A DNA stretch of 64,000 nt. Source: Gelidibacter gilvus. GTDB lineage: Bacteria; Bacteroidota; Bacteroidia; Flavobacteriales; Flavobacteriaceae. The notes under the pieces were generated by a model. It did not search any database. It saw nothing but the letters and a program-made list of their open reading frames with translations, and was not told the DNA's origin. The stretch is from assembly GCF_004115975.1 (NCBI RefSeq), contig NZ_SDDZ01000001.1:920743-984742 (forward strand). Direction: 5' to 3'. Of the stretch, positions 8,627-17,974 are shown in pieces. Position 1 is the first letter of the stretch, and every line of letters begins with the position of its first letter. Made by a program: the position numbers and the translations under genes.

Positions 8627-9862
8627 CTAACTACGAAGATAGCTCATAATTTGGATCACTGCGCCTTTGTTGTTTTTAATAAAGTCGCGATTTAAATGTC
8701 CAAGTGCTTTTCTTTCTTCAGCATTTTTAATTAATCGATCCAGCGAATCCTGAAGTTCCTCCTTGTTTTTTATGGAAATGACACCGCCATTTGCTATCAT
8801 TTCAAAGGCTTCAGGGAATTTCTCGTAATTTTTTCCAATGAGTATCGGCACGCCAAAAACCGCTGGTTCCAAGATGTTATGAAGTCCAGTTTGACCCATC
8901 CCTCCACCAACATAAGCGATATCGGCATAACTATAAATCTTGCTCAAAACACCAATAGTATCGACTATAAAAACTTCAAATTCCGAAAGGTTTTGATCGT
9001 CTTTTTTTGAAAATAGCACGGTTTTCTTATTAAGCTGCTTCGCAAATTGATCAATTTGATTGTTCTTAATATTATGGGGTGCAATAATGAATTTCACATT
9101 ATTTGATGTCCTAGAATTGATATACTCAGTAAATAAATCTTCATCCTCGGGCCAAGAACTTCCTATGACAACACAGAGCTTTCCATCTCTGAAATCTTCA
9201 ATATATGAGAGTTTATTGTCCTGCTGGAGTTGATCAGAAACCCGGTCATACCGTGTGTCTCCTGCAAGGGTGACATTATTGAAATGAGCTGAATTCAGTA
9301 AAACCATCGAGTTTTCATCTTGCACAAAAATATGTTCGAACGTACTTAAAGCATCCCGCATCATTTTACCGTAAAACTGAAAATAAGATTGTTCTTTTCT
9401 GAAAACGGCAGAAATCAGAATGGCTCTTAAGTTTCGCTTTTTCAATTCGCTGAGGTAATTCGGCCAAATTTCATATTTCACAAAGATGGTCAGTTCCGGA
9501 TTCACCAGTTTTACAAAACGCTTTGCATTTTTTTTAGTGTCCATTGGAAGATAAACCACCACATCCGCAACGTCAGTGTTTTTACGGACTTCATAACCTG
9601 AAGGGGAGAAGAATGTCAATACGATTTTATGCTGTGGGTTTTCCGCTCTCAGTTGTTTGAAAATGGGAAGGCCTTGCTCATATTCACCAAGCGATGCACA
9701 ATGGAACCAAAAGGTTTGATCATGACTTGATAGGTGTTCTTCTAAAATTTTAAATGTCTTTGAGCGGCCATCAACACCCGATTTAATTTTTTTATTAAAA
9801 AAAGCGAGAATTTTGAGAGAAAATTCGGCGATATACAGTGCTATGTTGTAGAGTGGCTTCAA
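8627..9862 (-). CDS. waaA: Kdo transferase WaaA (KdtA)
   Basis: A 411-residue GT30-type glycosyltransferase that would add 3-deoxy-D-manno-octulosonic acid to lipid A on the inner face of the cytoplasmic membrane. The N-terminus has a membrane-associated helix, then WFHCASLGEYEQGLPIF near residue 52 with the family glutamate, KYEIWPNYLSELKKR near residue 130, and the C-terminal donor site YVGGGMGQTGLHNILEPA near residue 318. The length matches the family. It is transcribed divergently from the DegT/galE pair, which fits a surface polysaccharide neighbourhood. Confidence 0.95.
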   Translation of the reverse strand: MKPLYNIALYIAEFSLKILAFFNKKIKSGVDGRSKTFKILEEHLSSHDQTFWFHCASLGEYEQGLPIFKQLRAENPQHKIVLTFFSPSGYEVRKNTDVADVVVYLPMDTKKNAKRFVKLVNPELTIFVKYEIWPNYLSELKKRNLRAILISAVFRKEQSYFQFYGKMMRDALSTFEHIFVQDENSMVLLNSAHFNNVTLAGDTRYDRVSDQLQQDNKLSYIEDFRDGKLCVVIGSSWPEDEDLFTEYINSRTSNNVKFIIAPHNIKNNQIDQFAKQLNKKTVLFSKKDDQNLSEFEVFIVDTIGVLSKIYSYADIAYVGGGMGQTGLHNILEPAVFGVPILIGKNYEKFPEAFEMIANGGVISIKNKEELQDSLDRLIKNAEERKALGHLNRDFIKNNKGAVIQIMSYLRS

Positions 9863-9993
9863 GAAGAATGATTTCCGCTAAAATACATTTCTTTCTATTA
9901 GGTTACTTTAAAACCACCGGGGAATTTTTGCTGTTTCATATAGATATCACGCCTATTTGTTCATTAAAAATGAAATTAAACCTTTAGGAATGA

Positions 9994-10024
9994 TTGGTAT
10001 AAGCGGCACAATTTTGTAATTTCG
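9994..10024 (+). promoter_or_regulatory. Bacteroidota-type promoter of the DegT-galE unit
   Basis: TTG at 9994-9996, 20 nt, then TAATTTCG at 10017-10024. This fits the Bacteroidota sigma-A pattern (TTG, about 20 nt, TAnnTTTG) with one mismatch, and lies about 50 nt before the start at 10076. Confidence 0.55.
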
Positions 10025-10075
10025 TTACCTAATAAATCCACAGGGTTTTAAAGTATCAATTCTATATATAACTAG

Positions 10076-11215
10076 ATGAAAAAAATACAAATGGTTGATC
10101 TTAAGGGTCAATATCAGAAAATTAAGGATGTTGTTGATGCGTCTATTGCAGAGGTTCTTGACACTACGGCTTATATTAATGGACCGCAAGTACATCTATT
10201 TCAGAAAAATTTAGAAAACTATCTTGATGTCAAGCACGTCATTCCTTGTGCAAACGGTACAGACGCTTTGCAAATAGCCATGATGGGATTGGATTTAAAA
10301 CCTGGAGACGAGGTTATTACTGCCGATTTTACATTTGCCGCCACGGTTGAGGTTATTGCTTTATTGCAGTTAACGCCAGTTTTGGTGGATGTGGATCCAA
10401 AGACGTTTAATATTGATGTTGAAGCTATAAAGAAAGCCATCACACCAAATACCAAAGCGATCGTTCCAGTGCATTTATTTGGACAATGCGCCAATATGGA
10501 AGCAATCATGGAAATTGCTGAAGAACACAATTTATATGTTATTGAGGATAATGCGCAGGCAATCGGAGCAACATATACCTATAGCGATGGTAGAAAAGCG
10601 AAAATTGGTACGATTGGCCACGTGGCTTCCACCTCATTTTTTCCTTCTAAAAACTTAGGATGTTACGGTGATGGCGGTGCCATTTTCACCAATGATGATG
10701 ACTTGGCACATAAATTAAGAGGAATTGTGAATCATGGGATGTATGAGCGCTACCATCATGATGTGGTGGGCGTAAATTCGCGATTGGATTCTATCCAAGC
10801 GGCTGTTTTAAACACCAAATTGGAGCATTTAAATAGTTATAATGCTGCCCGATTGAAAGCTGCGAATGCTTACGATAAAGCTTTTGAAGGCCATGAGAAT
10901 ATAGTAGTTCCTTTCAGGGAAGGTGCTGAAGATAATCATGTATTCCATCAATATACACTGAAAGTAAAAGACACGAATCGTGATGCTTTGGTCAAACATT
11001 TAAATGACAACGGCATTCCTTGCGGTGTTTATTACCCCATTCCACTGCATCTCCAAAAAGCGTATAAAGATTCGAGATATAAGGAGGAAGATTTTGTCGT
11101 CACGAATCAGTTGGTGAAAGAAGTCATTTCTTTGCCTATGCATACCGAATTGGATGCGGATCAGATTGAATTCATAACATCTACAGTTATTAATTTTGTA
11201 AATTCAAATTCATAA
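10076..11215 (+). CDS. DegT/DnrJ/EryC1/StrS-family sugar aminotransferase
   Basis: A 379-residue PLP enzyme of the family that aminates keto-sugar nucleotides. Visible family features are GTDALQIAM near residue 60, DFTFAATVEVIALL near residue 82, VIEDNAQAIGATY near residue 157 and the PLP-lysine motif FFPSKNLGCYGDGGA, Lys near residue 194. The C-terminal part (IPCGVYYPIPLHLQKAY) is also typical. It abuts galE with no gap (stop TAA directly before ATG), so the two are probably an operon making an activated amino sugar for surface glycans; the exact sugar is unknown. Confidence 0.9.
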   Translation: MKKIQMVDLKGQYQKIKDVVDASIAEVLDTTAYINGPQVHLFQKNLENYLDVKHVIPCANGTDALQIAMMGLDLKPGDEVITADFTFAATVEVIALLQLTPVLVDVDPKTFNIDVEAIKKAITPNTKAIVPVHLFGQCANMEAIMEIAEEHNLYVIEDNAQAIGATYTYSDGRKAKIGTIGHVASTSFFPSKNLGCYGDGGAIFTNDDDLAHKLRGIVNHGMYERYHHDVVGVNSRLDSIQAAVLNTKLEHLNSYNAARLKAANAYDKAFEGHENIVVPFREGAEDNHVFHQYTLKVKDTNRDALVKHLNDNGIPCGVYYPIPLHLQKAYKDSRYKEEDFVVTNQLVKEVISLPMHTELDADQIEFITSTVINFVNSNS

Positions 11216-12238
11216 ATGAAAAAGGTTTTAGTAACAGGTGGTCTAGGTTTTATTGGTTCACATACGGTTGTTGAATTGCAACAAAAGGGTTTTGAAGTGG
11301 TCATTATTGACGATCTTTCTAACTCTTCAATCGATGTTTTGGCCGGAATTACTGCGATTACAGGGAAAGCGCCAGCTTTTGAAAAGTTAGATTTAAAGGA
11401 GAAATCCAAAGTGGAAGCATTTTTTGGCAAACATCAGGATATCGTTGGCGTCATTCATTTTGCGGCAAGTAAGGCTGTAGGAGAGAGTGTTGAAAAACCA
11501 TTGCTATATTATGAAAACAACATCAACACCTTGGTGTATGTTCTTAAATCATTACTGCATTTACCAACCCAAAACTTTATTTTCAGTTCCTCCTGTACGG
11601 TTTATGGACAGGCAGACCAGATGCCAATTACCGAATCGGCTCCCATAAAAATGGCAGAGTCGCCTTATGGGAATACCAAACAAATTGGAGAAGAAATAAT
11701 CAAGGATACGTGCAAGGTCAATTCCACTTTAAATGCGATTGCCCTTCGATATTTTAATCCGATAGGCGCCCATAGCAGTATCAAAATAGGTGAATTGCCG
11801 ATTGGTGTACCACAAAACTTGGTGCCTTTTATCACTCAAACCGCTGCAGGTTTACGCAAGGAACTTTCCGTTTTTGGAGATGATTATCCAACACCAGATG
11901 GCACCTGTATCAGAGACTATATTCATGTGGTCGATTTGGCAAAGGCTCATGTGGTGGCATTGGAAAGATTAGTTGGTAAAAATAACGCCTCAAATTATGA
12001 GATTTTTAATTTGGGAACCGGAAAAGGCAGTTCCGTATTAGAAGCGATACAATCCTTTGAAAAGGTTTCAGGACAAAAATTGAATTACAAGTTTGCTCCA
12101 AGACGTGAAGGTGATGTTATTCAGGCTTATGCCGATACAACAAAAGCCAACGCCGAATTGGGTTGGAAAGCCGAAAGCAATTTGGACGATGCCTTGTTAT
12201 CTGCTTGGAAATGGGAAAAACATCTCAGAAATATATAA
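11216..12238 (+). CDS. galE: UDP-glucose 4-epimerase GalE
   Basis: A 340-residue short-chain dehydrogenase-type epimerase that interconverts UDP-glucose and UDP-galactose. The NAD motif GGLGFIGSHT is at residues 8-17, the Ser/Thr of SSSCTVYG and the Tyr-x3-Lys pair in SPYGNTKQIG form the active site, and the family segment ALRYFNPIGAHSS follows. It starts immediately after the aminotransferase stop. The following amidohydrolase begins only 10 nt downstream and may share the transcript despite an unrelated role. Confidence 0.95.
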   Translation: MKKVLVTGGLGFIGSHTVVELQQKGFEVVIIDDLSNSSIDVLAGITAITGKAPAFEKLDLKEKSKVEAFFGKHQDIVGVIHFAASKAVGESVEKPLLYYENNINTLVYVLKSLLHLPTQNFIFSSSCTVYGQADQMPITESAPIKMAESPYGNTKQIGEEIIKDTCKVNSTLNAIALRYFNPIGAHSSIKIGELPIGVPQNLVPFITQTAAGLRKELSVFGDDYPTPDGTCIRDYIHVVDLAKAHVVALERLVGKNNASNYEIFNLGTGKGSSVLEAIQSFEKVSGQKLNYKFAPRREGDVIQAYADTTKANAELGWKAESNLDDALLSAWKWEKHLRNI

Positions 12239-12248
12239 AATCACAACC

Positions 12249-13526
12249 ATGAAAAAAGCACTTCTCTTCTGTAGCCTTTTAATCAGTACGCTATTAATTG
12301 GCCAAAACACCTATTTGCATTGCGGAAAATTGATTGATACCAAGGAAGGGAAAGTTCTGACCAATAAAACAATTATTGTTTCAGGAAAGAAGATCATAGC
12401 TATTGAAGATGGTTTTTCGTCGCCTAAATCGGGTGACGATGTTGTCATTGATTTGAAGTCGAAAACGGTTATGCCTGGACTGATTGATATGCACGTTCAT
12501 ATTGAGAGTGAAACCAATCCGGCAGCCTATCTTCAAAAGTACACCCTCAATGAGGCTGATATTGCCTTTAATGCGCAGCACTTTGCGAATGTCACTTTGA
12601 TGTCAGGTTTTACCACGGTTAGAGATTTGGGCGGTTCAGGTGTAAATGTGGCTTTGCGCAATGCAGTCAATGCAGGAAAGCTTGACGGTCCAAGAATTTT
12701 TACTTCTGAAAAATCTTTGGCGACCACAGGCGGCCATGCCGATCCAACTAATGGTGCCAAAAAGGAGCTCATGGGTGATCCCGGACCAAAGGAAGGTGTG
12801 GTGAATAGTGTTGAAGATGCTAGAAAAGCAGTACGCCAACGCTATAAAAATGGTGCCGATTGGATAAAAATCACAGCAACTGGTGGGGTTTTGAGTGTCG
12901 CCAAAAGCGGACAAAATCCACAATTTACTGTAGAAGAAATAAGAGCGATTAGTGATGCCGCAAAAGACTATGGTATGAATGTCGCTGCCCATGCACATGG
13001 TGATGAAGGCATGCAACGCGCTATCCTTGGTGGTGTGAAAACCATTGAACACGGTACGTTTATGAGTGATGAAACCATGGAGCTCATGAAAAAGCATGAT
13101 GTGTATTTGGTGCCAACGATTATTGCCGGAAAAACAGTGACGGAAAACGCCAAAATCCCTAATTATTATCCTCAAGTGATTGTTGTAAAAGCTTTGGATA
13201 TTGGTCCAAGAATGCAAGACATGTTTGCCAGAGCTTATAAAAAAGGTGTTGGAATTGGGTTTGGAACAGACGCAGGTGTATTTGCCCATGGTCAAAATGC
13301 TAAGGAGTTTGGGTATATGGTGGAAGCAGGAATGCCGGCAATTAAAGCGATCCAAAGTGCCACAGTAACGAATGCGATGTTGTTGAAAATGGAAAATGAA
13401 ATCGGGCAATTAAAAGGCGGATATTTAGCGGATATTGTCGCTACAAATGACGATCCAACAGAGCATATTGATACTCTGAACACTATCGTATTTGTGATGA
13501 AAGAAGGCAAAATATACAAACAATAG
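12249..13526 (+). CDS. exported metal-dependent amidohydrolase
   Basis: A 425-residue enzyme of the imidazolonepropionase/prolidase-like amidohydrolase group. It has a signal peptide (MKKALLFCSLLISTLLIGQ), a metal motif GLIDMHVH near residue 83, a probable carbamylated lysine in GADWIKITATGG, then HAHGDEG, IEHGT and the final metal Asp in GFGTDAGVF. It is probably periplasmic, hydrolysing a dipeptide or cyclic amide; the substrate is unknown. I start at ATG 12249 because the signal peptide begins there; the frame extends upstream to 12093 only by overlapping galE. Confidence 0.9.
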   Translation: MKKALLFCSLLISTLLIGQNTYLHCGKLIDTKEGKVLTNKTIIVSGKKIIAIEDGFSSPKSGDDVVIDLKSKTVMPGLIDMHVHIESETNPAAYLQKYTLNEADIAFNAQHFANVTLMSGFTTVRDLGGSGVNVALRNAVNAGKLDGPRIFTSEKSLATTGGHADPTNGAKKELMGDPGPKEGVVNSVEDARKAVRQRYKNGADWIKITATGGVLSVAKSGQNPQFTVEEIRAISDAAKDYGMNVAAHAHGDEGMQRAILGGVKTIEHGTFMSDETMELMKKHDVYLVPTIIAGKTVTENAKIPNYYPQVIVVKALDIGPRMQDMFARAYKKGVGIGFGTDAGVFAHGQNAKEFGYMVEAGMPAIKAIQSATVTNAMLLKMENEIGQLKGGYLADIVATNDDPTEHIDTLNTIVFVMKEGKIYKQ

Positions 13527-13790
13527 CCTTTTTTATCATTAAACATGTCCTAACCATACACGGATTCAGCTGTTAATATGGCAATAAAATCCCTTAATAA
13601 TTATTGGTGTCATAATTAACAGGTTGATAAACATGGTTTTAACAGGAATTATTTGGATGTTTCCCTATCAATTCGTTTCTTTGTAGTCAATGATCATTGA
13701 ATAAATGATGAAATGGGCCTAATAAATTCTATCCAATAGAACTTTGTATGGCGAATGGATTTGACCGTTAAAAAACAAAAGATAAAACAA

Positions 13791-13982
13791 ATGAAACTGT
13801 TTAGTATTAAAAGAGAAACAAAAGCTGAAGGACGATTTACACCAAAAATGGGAGCTTTAGAAACAAAGGTAACTTACATTAAAAAGCAATTTTTAAGTAT
13901 TCCTTACAAAACTCTTCATAAATATAGAGAAACCTATTATGGAGAAGTCAAGGATTGTGAAGATTGTAACCTTGCAAATTAG
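13791..13982 (+). CDS. small protein with C-terminal DCEDC motif, unknown function
   Basis: A 63-residue basic protein (MKLFSIKRETKAEGRFTPK...) ending VKDCEDCNLAN. The two cysteines spaced by two residues near the end could bind metal. I do not know a function; the clear terminator just downstream and the position between intergenic stretches support a real gene. A longer frame opens at 13755, but the ATG at 13791 begins the compact basic protein. The 264 nt upstream contain no other gene that I can see. Confidence 0.65.
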   Translation: MKLFSIKRETKAEGRFTPKMGALETKVTYIKKQFLSIPYKTLHKYRETYYGEVKDCEDCNLAN

Positions 13983-14001
13983 ATAAATATTAAAATATAT
14001 A

Positions 14002-14028
14002 AGCCTCATGAAAAATGAGGCTTTTTTT
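14002..14028. terminator. bidirectional terminator between the small gene and lspA
   Basis: AGCCTCAT/ATGAGGCT stem with a GAAAA loop followed by seven T. It ends the plus-strand small gene; the stop codon of lspA on the other strand lies inside the T run. Confidence 0.85.
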
Positions 14029-14527
14029 ATGCGTTTGCTTTTTCTAATTTTTTCTGTTTAAAACTGGCAATAATCAGAAGGATCATTCCAAAGCTGACGG
14101 ACATATCGGCAACGTTAAAAATGCCGGTTCTGAACACACCGCCCAAATCGATATGAAAAAAATCGGTCACAGATCCGTACATAAACCGATCAAATACATT
14201 GGCAATTCCGCCACCCACGATGCAACAAAATGCAATAAGGCTTAATCTGTCCAAGGTTTTGTTGGTGATGATATAATATATGACCCCACCCAATACAATG
14301 ACGGGCAGAATCAATAATAAGATCCATTTTAAAGTTGGGCTCAATTCACTTCCCATACCTAAAAATGCGCCAGAGTTTTCAACTTTGGTCATAATAAAGG
14401 TATCGCCTATGACTTCAATAACTTCATTGGTTGCAATTTTTCCCCTAACAATGATTTTTGAAATTTGATCTATTGCAATATTGGCAACAATCAATAAGAT
14501 GATGCTTAAGGTTCTTGATAATTTCAT
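14027..14527 (-). CDS. lspA: lipoprotein signal peptidase LspA
   Basis: A 166-residue membrane aspartic protease that cleaves prolipoprotein signal peptides after diacylglyceryl modification. Four membrane helices are visible; the catalytic aspartates are in GGGIANVFDRFMYGSVTDFF (the D of NVFDR) and in FNVADMSVSFG. The N-terminal IDQISK motif is conserved. It starts 3 nt after the fabD stop and is probably cotranslated with it. Several predicted lipoproteins in this window would be substrates. Confidence 0.95.
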   Translation of the reverse strand: MKLSRTLSIILLIVANIAIDQISKIIVRGKIATNEVIEVIGDTFIMTKVENSGAFLGMGSELSPTLKWILLLILPVIVLGGVIYYIITNKTLDRLSLIAFCCIVGGGIANVFDRFMYGSVTDFFHIDLGGVFRTGIFNVADMSVSFGMILLIIASFKQKKLEKANA

Positions 14528-14530
14528 TGA

Positions 14531-15424
14531 TTATAAATTAGGTGTGAACGTTGCAGCAGCTGTTTGTGCTTCTCTGTTGATTTTTTTGACCAAGCCCTGC
14601 AATACATTGCCAGGACCTACTTCGGTGAATAGAAGCGCGCCATCGGCAATCATTTGTTGAACCGATTGGGTCCAACGTACCGGTGCAGTCAATTGCGATA
14701 TTAAATTTGCTTTAATCTCATTTTCATCGATTACTGCATTAGCCGTAACATTCTGATAAATTGGGCAATTGGGTTTGCTGAACGGTGTGTTTTCAATTGC
14801 TGCCGCTAATTCTTCACGTGCTGGTTCCATAAGTGGTGAATGGAAAGCACCACCAACTGGCAATACCAATGCTCTTCTTGCGCCGGCTTCTTTCATGGCC
14901 TCACAAGCACGGTTGATCGCATCTACTTCACCAGAAATAACCAATTGACCAGGACAATTATAGTTTGCTGCCACAACAATACCTTCTGTTTTAGCGCATA
15001 TGTCTTCAACAATAGCATCTTCCAAACCTAAAACTGCTGCCATAGTACTAGGTGTCAGTTCGCAGGCTTTTTGCATTGCCAAGGCACGTTGTGAAACTAA
15101 TTTAAGACCGTCTTCAAAGGATAATGCACCATTGGCAACCAATGCCGAGAATTCTCCTAAAGAGTGTCCTGCAACCATATCAGGTTTAAATTGATCGCCT
15201 AAAGTTTTGGCTAAAATTACCGAATGTAAAAAAATAGCAGGTTGGGTTACTTTAGTTTCCTTAAGATCTTCCGCAGAACCTTCAAACATGATGTCTGTAA
15301 TACGAAATCCTAAAATAGCGTTAGCTTTTTCGAAAAGTTCTTTTGCTAAGGTTGAGTTTTCATAAAGGTCCAATCCCATTCCTGTAAATTGGGCACCTTG
15401 ACCTGGAAATATGTATGCATTCAT
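14531..15424 (-). CDS. fabD: malonyl-CoA:ACP transacylase FabD
   Basis: A 297-residue enzyme that loads malonate onto acyl carrier protein for fatty acid synthesis. The start MNAYIFPGQGAQFTGMG is the family N-terminus, the nucleophile is Ser88 in AGHSLGEF, and the catalytic His is in VGGAFHSPLM. The frame extends upstream to 15481, but the extra 19 residues are not family-like, so I use ATG 15424. lspA follows after 3 nt. Confidence 0.95.
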   Translation of the reverse strand: MNAYIFPGQGAQFTGMGLDLYENSTLAKELFEKANAILGFRITDIMFEGSAEDLKETKVTQPAIFLHSVILAKTLGDQFKPDMVAGHSLGEFSALVANGALSFEDGLKLVSQRALAMQKACELTPSTMAAVLGLEDAIVEDICAKTEGIVVAANYNCPGQLVISGEVDAINRACEAMKEAGARRALVLPVGGAFHSPLMEPAREELAAAIENTPFSKPNCPIYQNVTANAVIDENEIKANLISQLTAPVRWTQSVQQMIADGALLFTEVGPGNVLQGLVKKINREAQTAAATFTPNL

Positions 15425-15558
15425 TTTTTTGTCAATTTTTAGATGTGCAAAAATAGGAATTATTTTTTTAGAGGAGGCCATACTTCCTTATGAGAGGCAA
15501 ATCGCCCTATAATTACAGACGATTTTGAGAGATATCTACATTGAGATGTAGAAAAACC

Positions 15559-16119
15559 TTAACTGTTGTCAATCGATTTAATAATCTTAGCGGGATTACC
15601 ACCTATCACCACATCATCTGGAAAACTTTTAGTGACCACAGATCCTGCTGCAACGACCACATTATTGCCAATAATTACTCCTGGACAAATTGTAGCATTG
15701 CCACCTATCCAAACATTATTTCCTATGGTAATTGGTTTTGCATATTCCACACCGCTGTTGCGTGCTTTGTATTCCAAAGGATGGGTTGCTGTATAAATTT
15801 GAACATTGGGACCAAACATCGTATTGTCACCGATTTTTACAATGCTGACATCCAAAATGCAACAGTTGTAGTTCATATAAACATGGTCACCTAATTGAAT
15901 ATTGTACCCATAATCACAATAAAACGGCGGTTCGATGTATAAATTTCGAGGTTTGCTTTCGAGAAGTTCTTCTAGTAATTGCGTTCTGTTTTCCTTTTCA
16001 TCGGGATGTGATTTGTTGTACTCACCAAAAGTAGTTCGCGCGTGTCTTCGATCTTCTACTAATTGCACATCCGATGGATTGTACAGTTCTCCCGAAATCA
16101 TTTTTTCTTTTTCTGTCAT
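15559..16119 (-). CDS. maa: maltose/galactoside O-acetyltransferase-like (LbH) protein
   Basis: A 186-residue acetyl-CoA-dependent sugar O-acetyltransferase. The N-terminal helical cap (MTEKEKMISGELYNPSD) resembles maltose acetyltransferases, followed by a left-handed beta helix made of hexapeptide repeats (IGDNTMFGPNVQIYTATHPL, then IGNNVWIGGNATICPGVIIG). The catalytic His is probably that of TATHPL. Substrate specificity cannot be fixed from sequence. It stands alone; its upstream side is a repeat-rich spacer. Confidence 0.88.
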   Translation of the reverse strand: MTEKEKMISGELYNPSDVQLVEDRRHARTTFGEYNKSHPDEKENRTQLLEELLESKPRNLYIEPPFYCDYGYNIQLGDHVYMNYNCCILDVSIVKIGDNTMFGPNVQIYTATHPLEYKARNSGVEYAKPITIGNNVWIGGNATICPGVIIGNNVVVAAGSVVTKSFPDDVVIGGNPAKIIKSIDNS

Positions 16120-16157
16120 ATTCTAATATTTACCAAATGGGTCTTTTGCCCGACCAA

Positions 16158-16252
16158 CTTAGATATTCAAAATCCAAAATCCAAAATCCAAATTCGAAAT
16201 TCCAAATCCCAAATTCCAAGTTTCGTTCGTCCATTGTTAATCAAAAATCATC
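16158..16252. repeat. low-complexity ATCCAAA tract and dispersed repeat relic
   Basis: From 16158 to 16222 the sequence is a run of imperfect 8-10-nt units of the type AAATCCAAA / AAATTCCAA. After it (16236-16252) comes TTGTTAATCAAAAATCATC, related to the repeats at 16308-16356 and 63841-63866. Frames that open across this tract give only repetitive peptides and are not called as genes. Confidence 0.7.
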
Positions 16253-16307
16253 AACCCGCCCGTACCGCCCTCTTGGCCGAATCCATTCGGGCAGGAAAAG
16301 GCATGTT

Positions 16308-16356
16308 CGGGCTGGTCGTTAATCGTTAATCAGAAATCGTCAATCAACAATCCCAC
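16308..16356. repeat. dispersed repeat overlapping the 3' end of the FAD gene
   Basis: Read on the minus strand, GATTGTTGATTGACGATTTC followed by TGATTAACGATTAACG. A close relative, GATTGTTGATTGATGATTT, lies at 63849-63867. The repeat supplies the last residues and the stop codon of the minus-strand gene that ends at 16340. Confidence 0.65.
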
Positions 16357-17899
16357 ATGCCGCTTCCGCACAGCGTTCACCATCCATTGCCGCCGAAACA
16401 ATTCCACCTGCATAACCGCCGCCTTCACCACAAGGGAAGAGATTTGAAATTTGTGGATGTTCCAGACGTTCGTTTCTTGGAATACTCACCGGAGATGAAG
16501 TCCGTGATTCCACTCCAATCACATTGGCTTCTTCTGTATAATAGCCTTTCATTTTTTCACCGAATATTTTAAATCCGTTGCGCAGGCTGCCGCCAATAAG
16601 TTTGGGTAATAAAGAATGTAATGGCGCCGACTTTAATCCAGGTTGATAGGAACTCGGGTTGAGGTCTGCAGAAAGTTTGCCTTCCACAAAATCTGTGAGA
16701 CGTTGCGCTGGTGCGGTTTGGGTTCTGCCACCAGCGTTAAAAGCCAACTGCTCTAAATCCTTTTGATATTCCAAAGCTTTAAAAACTCCAAAATGTTCGT
16801 ACTTATATAAATCTTTATGGGCATTAATTTCAACTACGATACCTGAATTTGCAAACTGGTTGTTTCGTTTGGATGGTGACATCCCATTTAAGACCACCTC
16901 ACCATTTGCTGTGGCTGAAGGCACAATAAACCCACCAGGACACATGCAAAATGAATAGACGCCTCTTCCGTTCACTTGCTCCACAAGGCTGTAAGAGGCG
17001 GCTGGTAATAAGTCATCACGATCTCCACTGCAACTATATTGAATGGAATCAATGATGTGCTGTGGATGTTCCACACGAACGCCCATAGCAAAGGACTTGG
17101 CTTCGAGAGCAATGTTCTTTTCATAAAGCAGATAATAAATATCCCTTGCAGAATGCCCTGTAGCTAAAATTACCTTATCAACATCCATCGCTTCACCATT
17201 TTGAAGTACAAGGGTCTTGATAGTATTGTCTTTTATAACAAAGTCGGTGACTTTAGTGTCAAAGTGGACTTCACCACCATGATTTATGATGGTTTCACGA
17301 ACATTCTGAACCACTTTAGGCAGTTTGTTAGTGCCGATATGTGGATGGGCATCAACTAAAATTTGATCCGTAGCACCATGAAAGACGAGATTCTCAAAAA
17401 TACGACGGACATCGCCTCGTTTTAAGCTTCTGGTGTATAATTTACCATCGCTGTAGGTGCCGGCACCACCTTCTCCAAAACAATAGTTGGAATCTTCATT
17501 TACAAAATGATCTTGATTGATGGCTTTCAGATCGCGACGTCTGTCCTGAACATTTTTACCACGTTCCAGAACAATCGGTCTAAATCCCAATTCTACACAA
17601 CGCAATGCGGCGTACATTCCGGCAGGTCCAAAACCTATAATATGTATGGATTTTGCTTTGGATACATCGCGATAATCAAAGTGATAAGCAGAAGTTTCAG
17701 GAACAGGTTCGTTGATGTAAACCGCTACTTTATAATTAAAAATAATCTGCTTCTTTCGGGCATCGATGGACTTTCGAAGCACTTTAATACCCGAAATCTT
17801 AGCTTCTGAAATACCAAGAACTTTAGCACTTTTTCGTGTTAAAATATTAGGGTGCTTTTCCTCTAAGAGGGTTACACGAAGCTGAATGTCTTTTATCAT
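16340..17899 (-). CDS. FAD-dependent dehydrogenase (COG2509-like)
   Basis: A 519-residue flavoprotein. After a basic N-terminal region of about 85 residues, typical of this family, comes the FAD-binding HIIGFGPAGMYAALRCVELG near residue 90, then VILATGHSARDIYYLL near residue 245, and the C-terminal NLFPCGEGGGYAGGIVSAA that closes the fold. The physiological substrate of this widespread family is unknown. The last residues (GIVD) and stop codon fall inside a dispersed repeat, so the natural C-terminus may have been altered. It is followed by no cotranscribed gene. Confidence 0.85.
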   Translation of the reverse strand: MIKDIQLRVTLLEEKHPNILTRKSAKVLGISEAKISGIKVLRKSIDARKKQIIFNYKVAVYINEPVPETSAYHFDYRDVSKAKSIHIIGFGPAGMYAALRCVELGFRPIVLERGKNVQDRRRDLKAINQDHFVNEDSNYCFGEGGAGTYSDGKLYTRSLKRGDVRRIFENLVFHGATDQILVDAHPHIGTNKLPKVVQNVRETIINHGGEVHFDTKVTDFVIKDNTIKTLVLQNGEAMDVDKVILATGHSARDIYYLLYEKNIALEAKSFAMGVRVEHPQHIIDSIQYSCSGDRDDLLPAASYSLVEQVNGRGVYSFCMCPGGFIVPSATANGEVVLNGMSPSKRNNQFANSGIVVEINAHKDLYKYEHFGVFKALEYQKDLEQLAFNAGGRTQTAPAQRLTDFVEGKLSADLNPSSYQPGLKSAPLHSLLPKLIGGSLRNGFKIFGEKMKGYYTEEANVIGVESRTSSPVSIPRNERLEHPQISNLFPCGEGGGYAGGIVSAAMDGERCAEAACGIVD

Positions 17900-17974
17900 G
17901 ACGCAAAATTAATTAAAAAGCAATTAGGATAGGGGTGGAGGAAGTTTTATTCTTTGATCCGTACTTATGCCTCT

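Noticed and set aside
12093..12248. Upstream extension of the amidohydrolase frame
   Set aside because: It overlaps galE, and the signal peptide begins at 12249.
12636..13409. 257-codon antisense frame within the amidohydrolase gene
   Set aside because: Entirely inside a gene with all its metal-binding motifs; the antisense translation has no family features.
15425..15481. Earlier start for fabD
   Set aside because: The FabD N-terminus MNAYIFPGQG begins at 15424; the extension has no family similarity.
16063..16329. Plus-strand frames of 82-88 codons across the repeat spacer
   Set aside because: They translate the ATCCAAA tract and repeat relics and have no protein-like composition.
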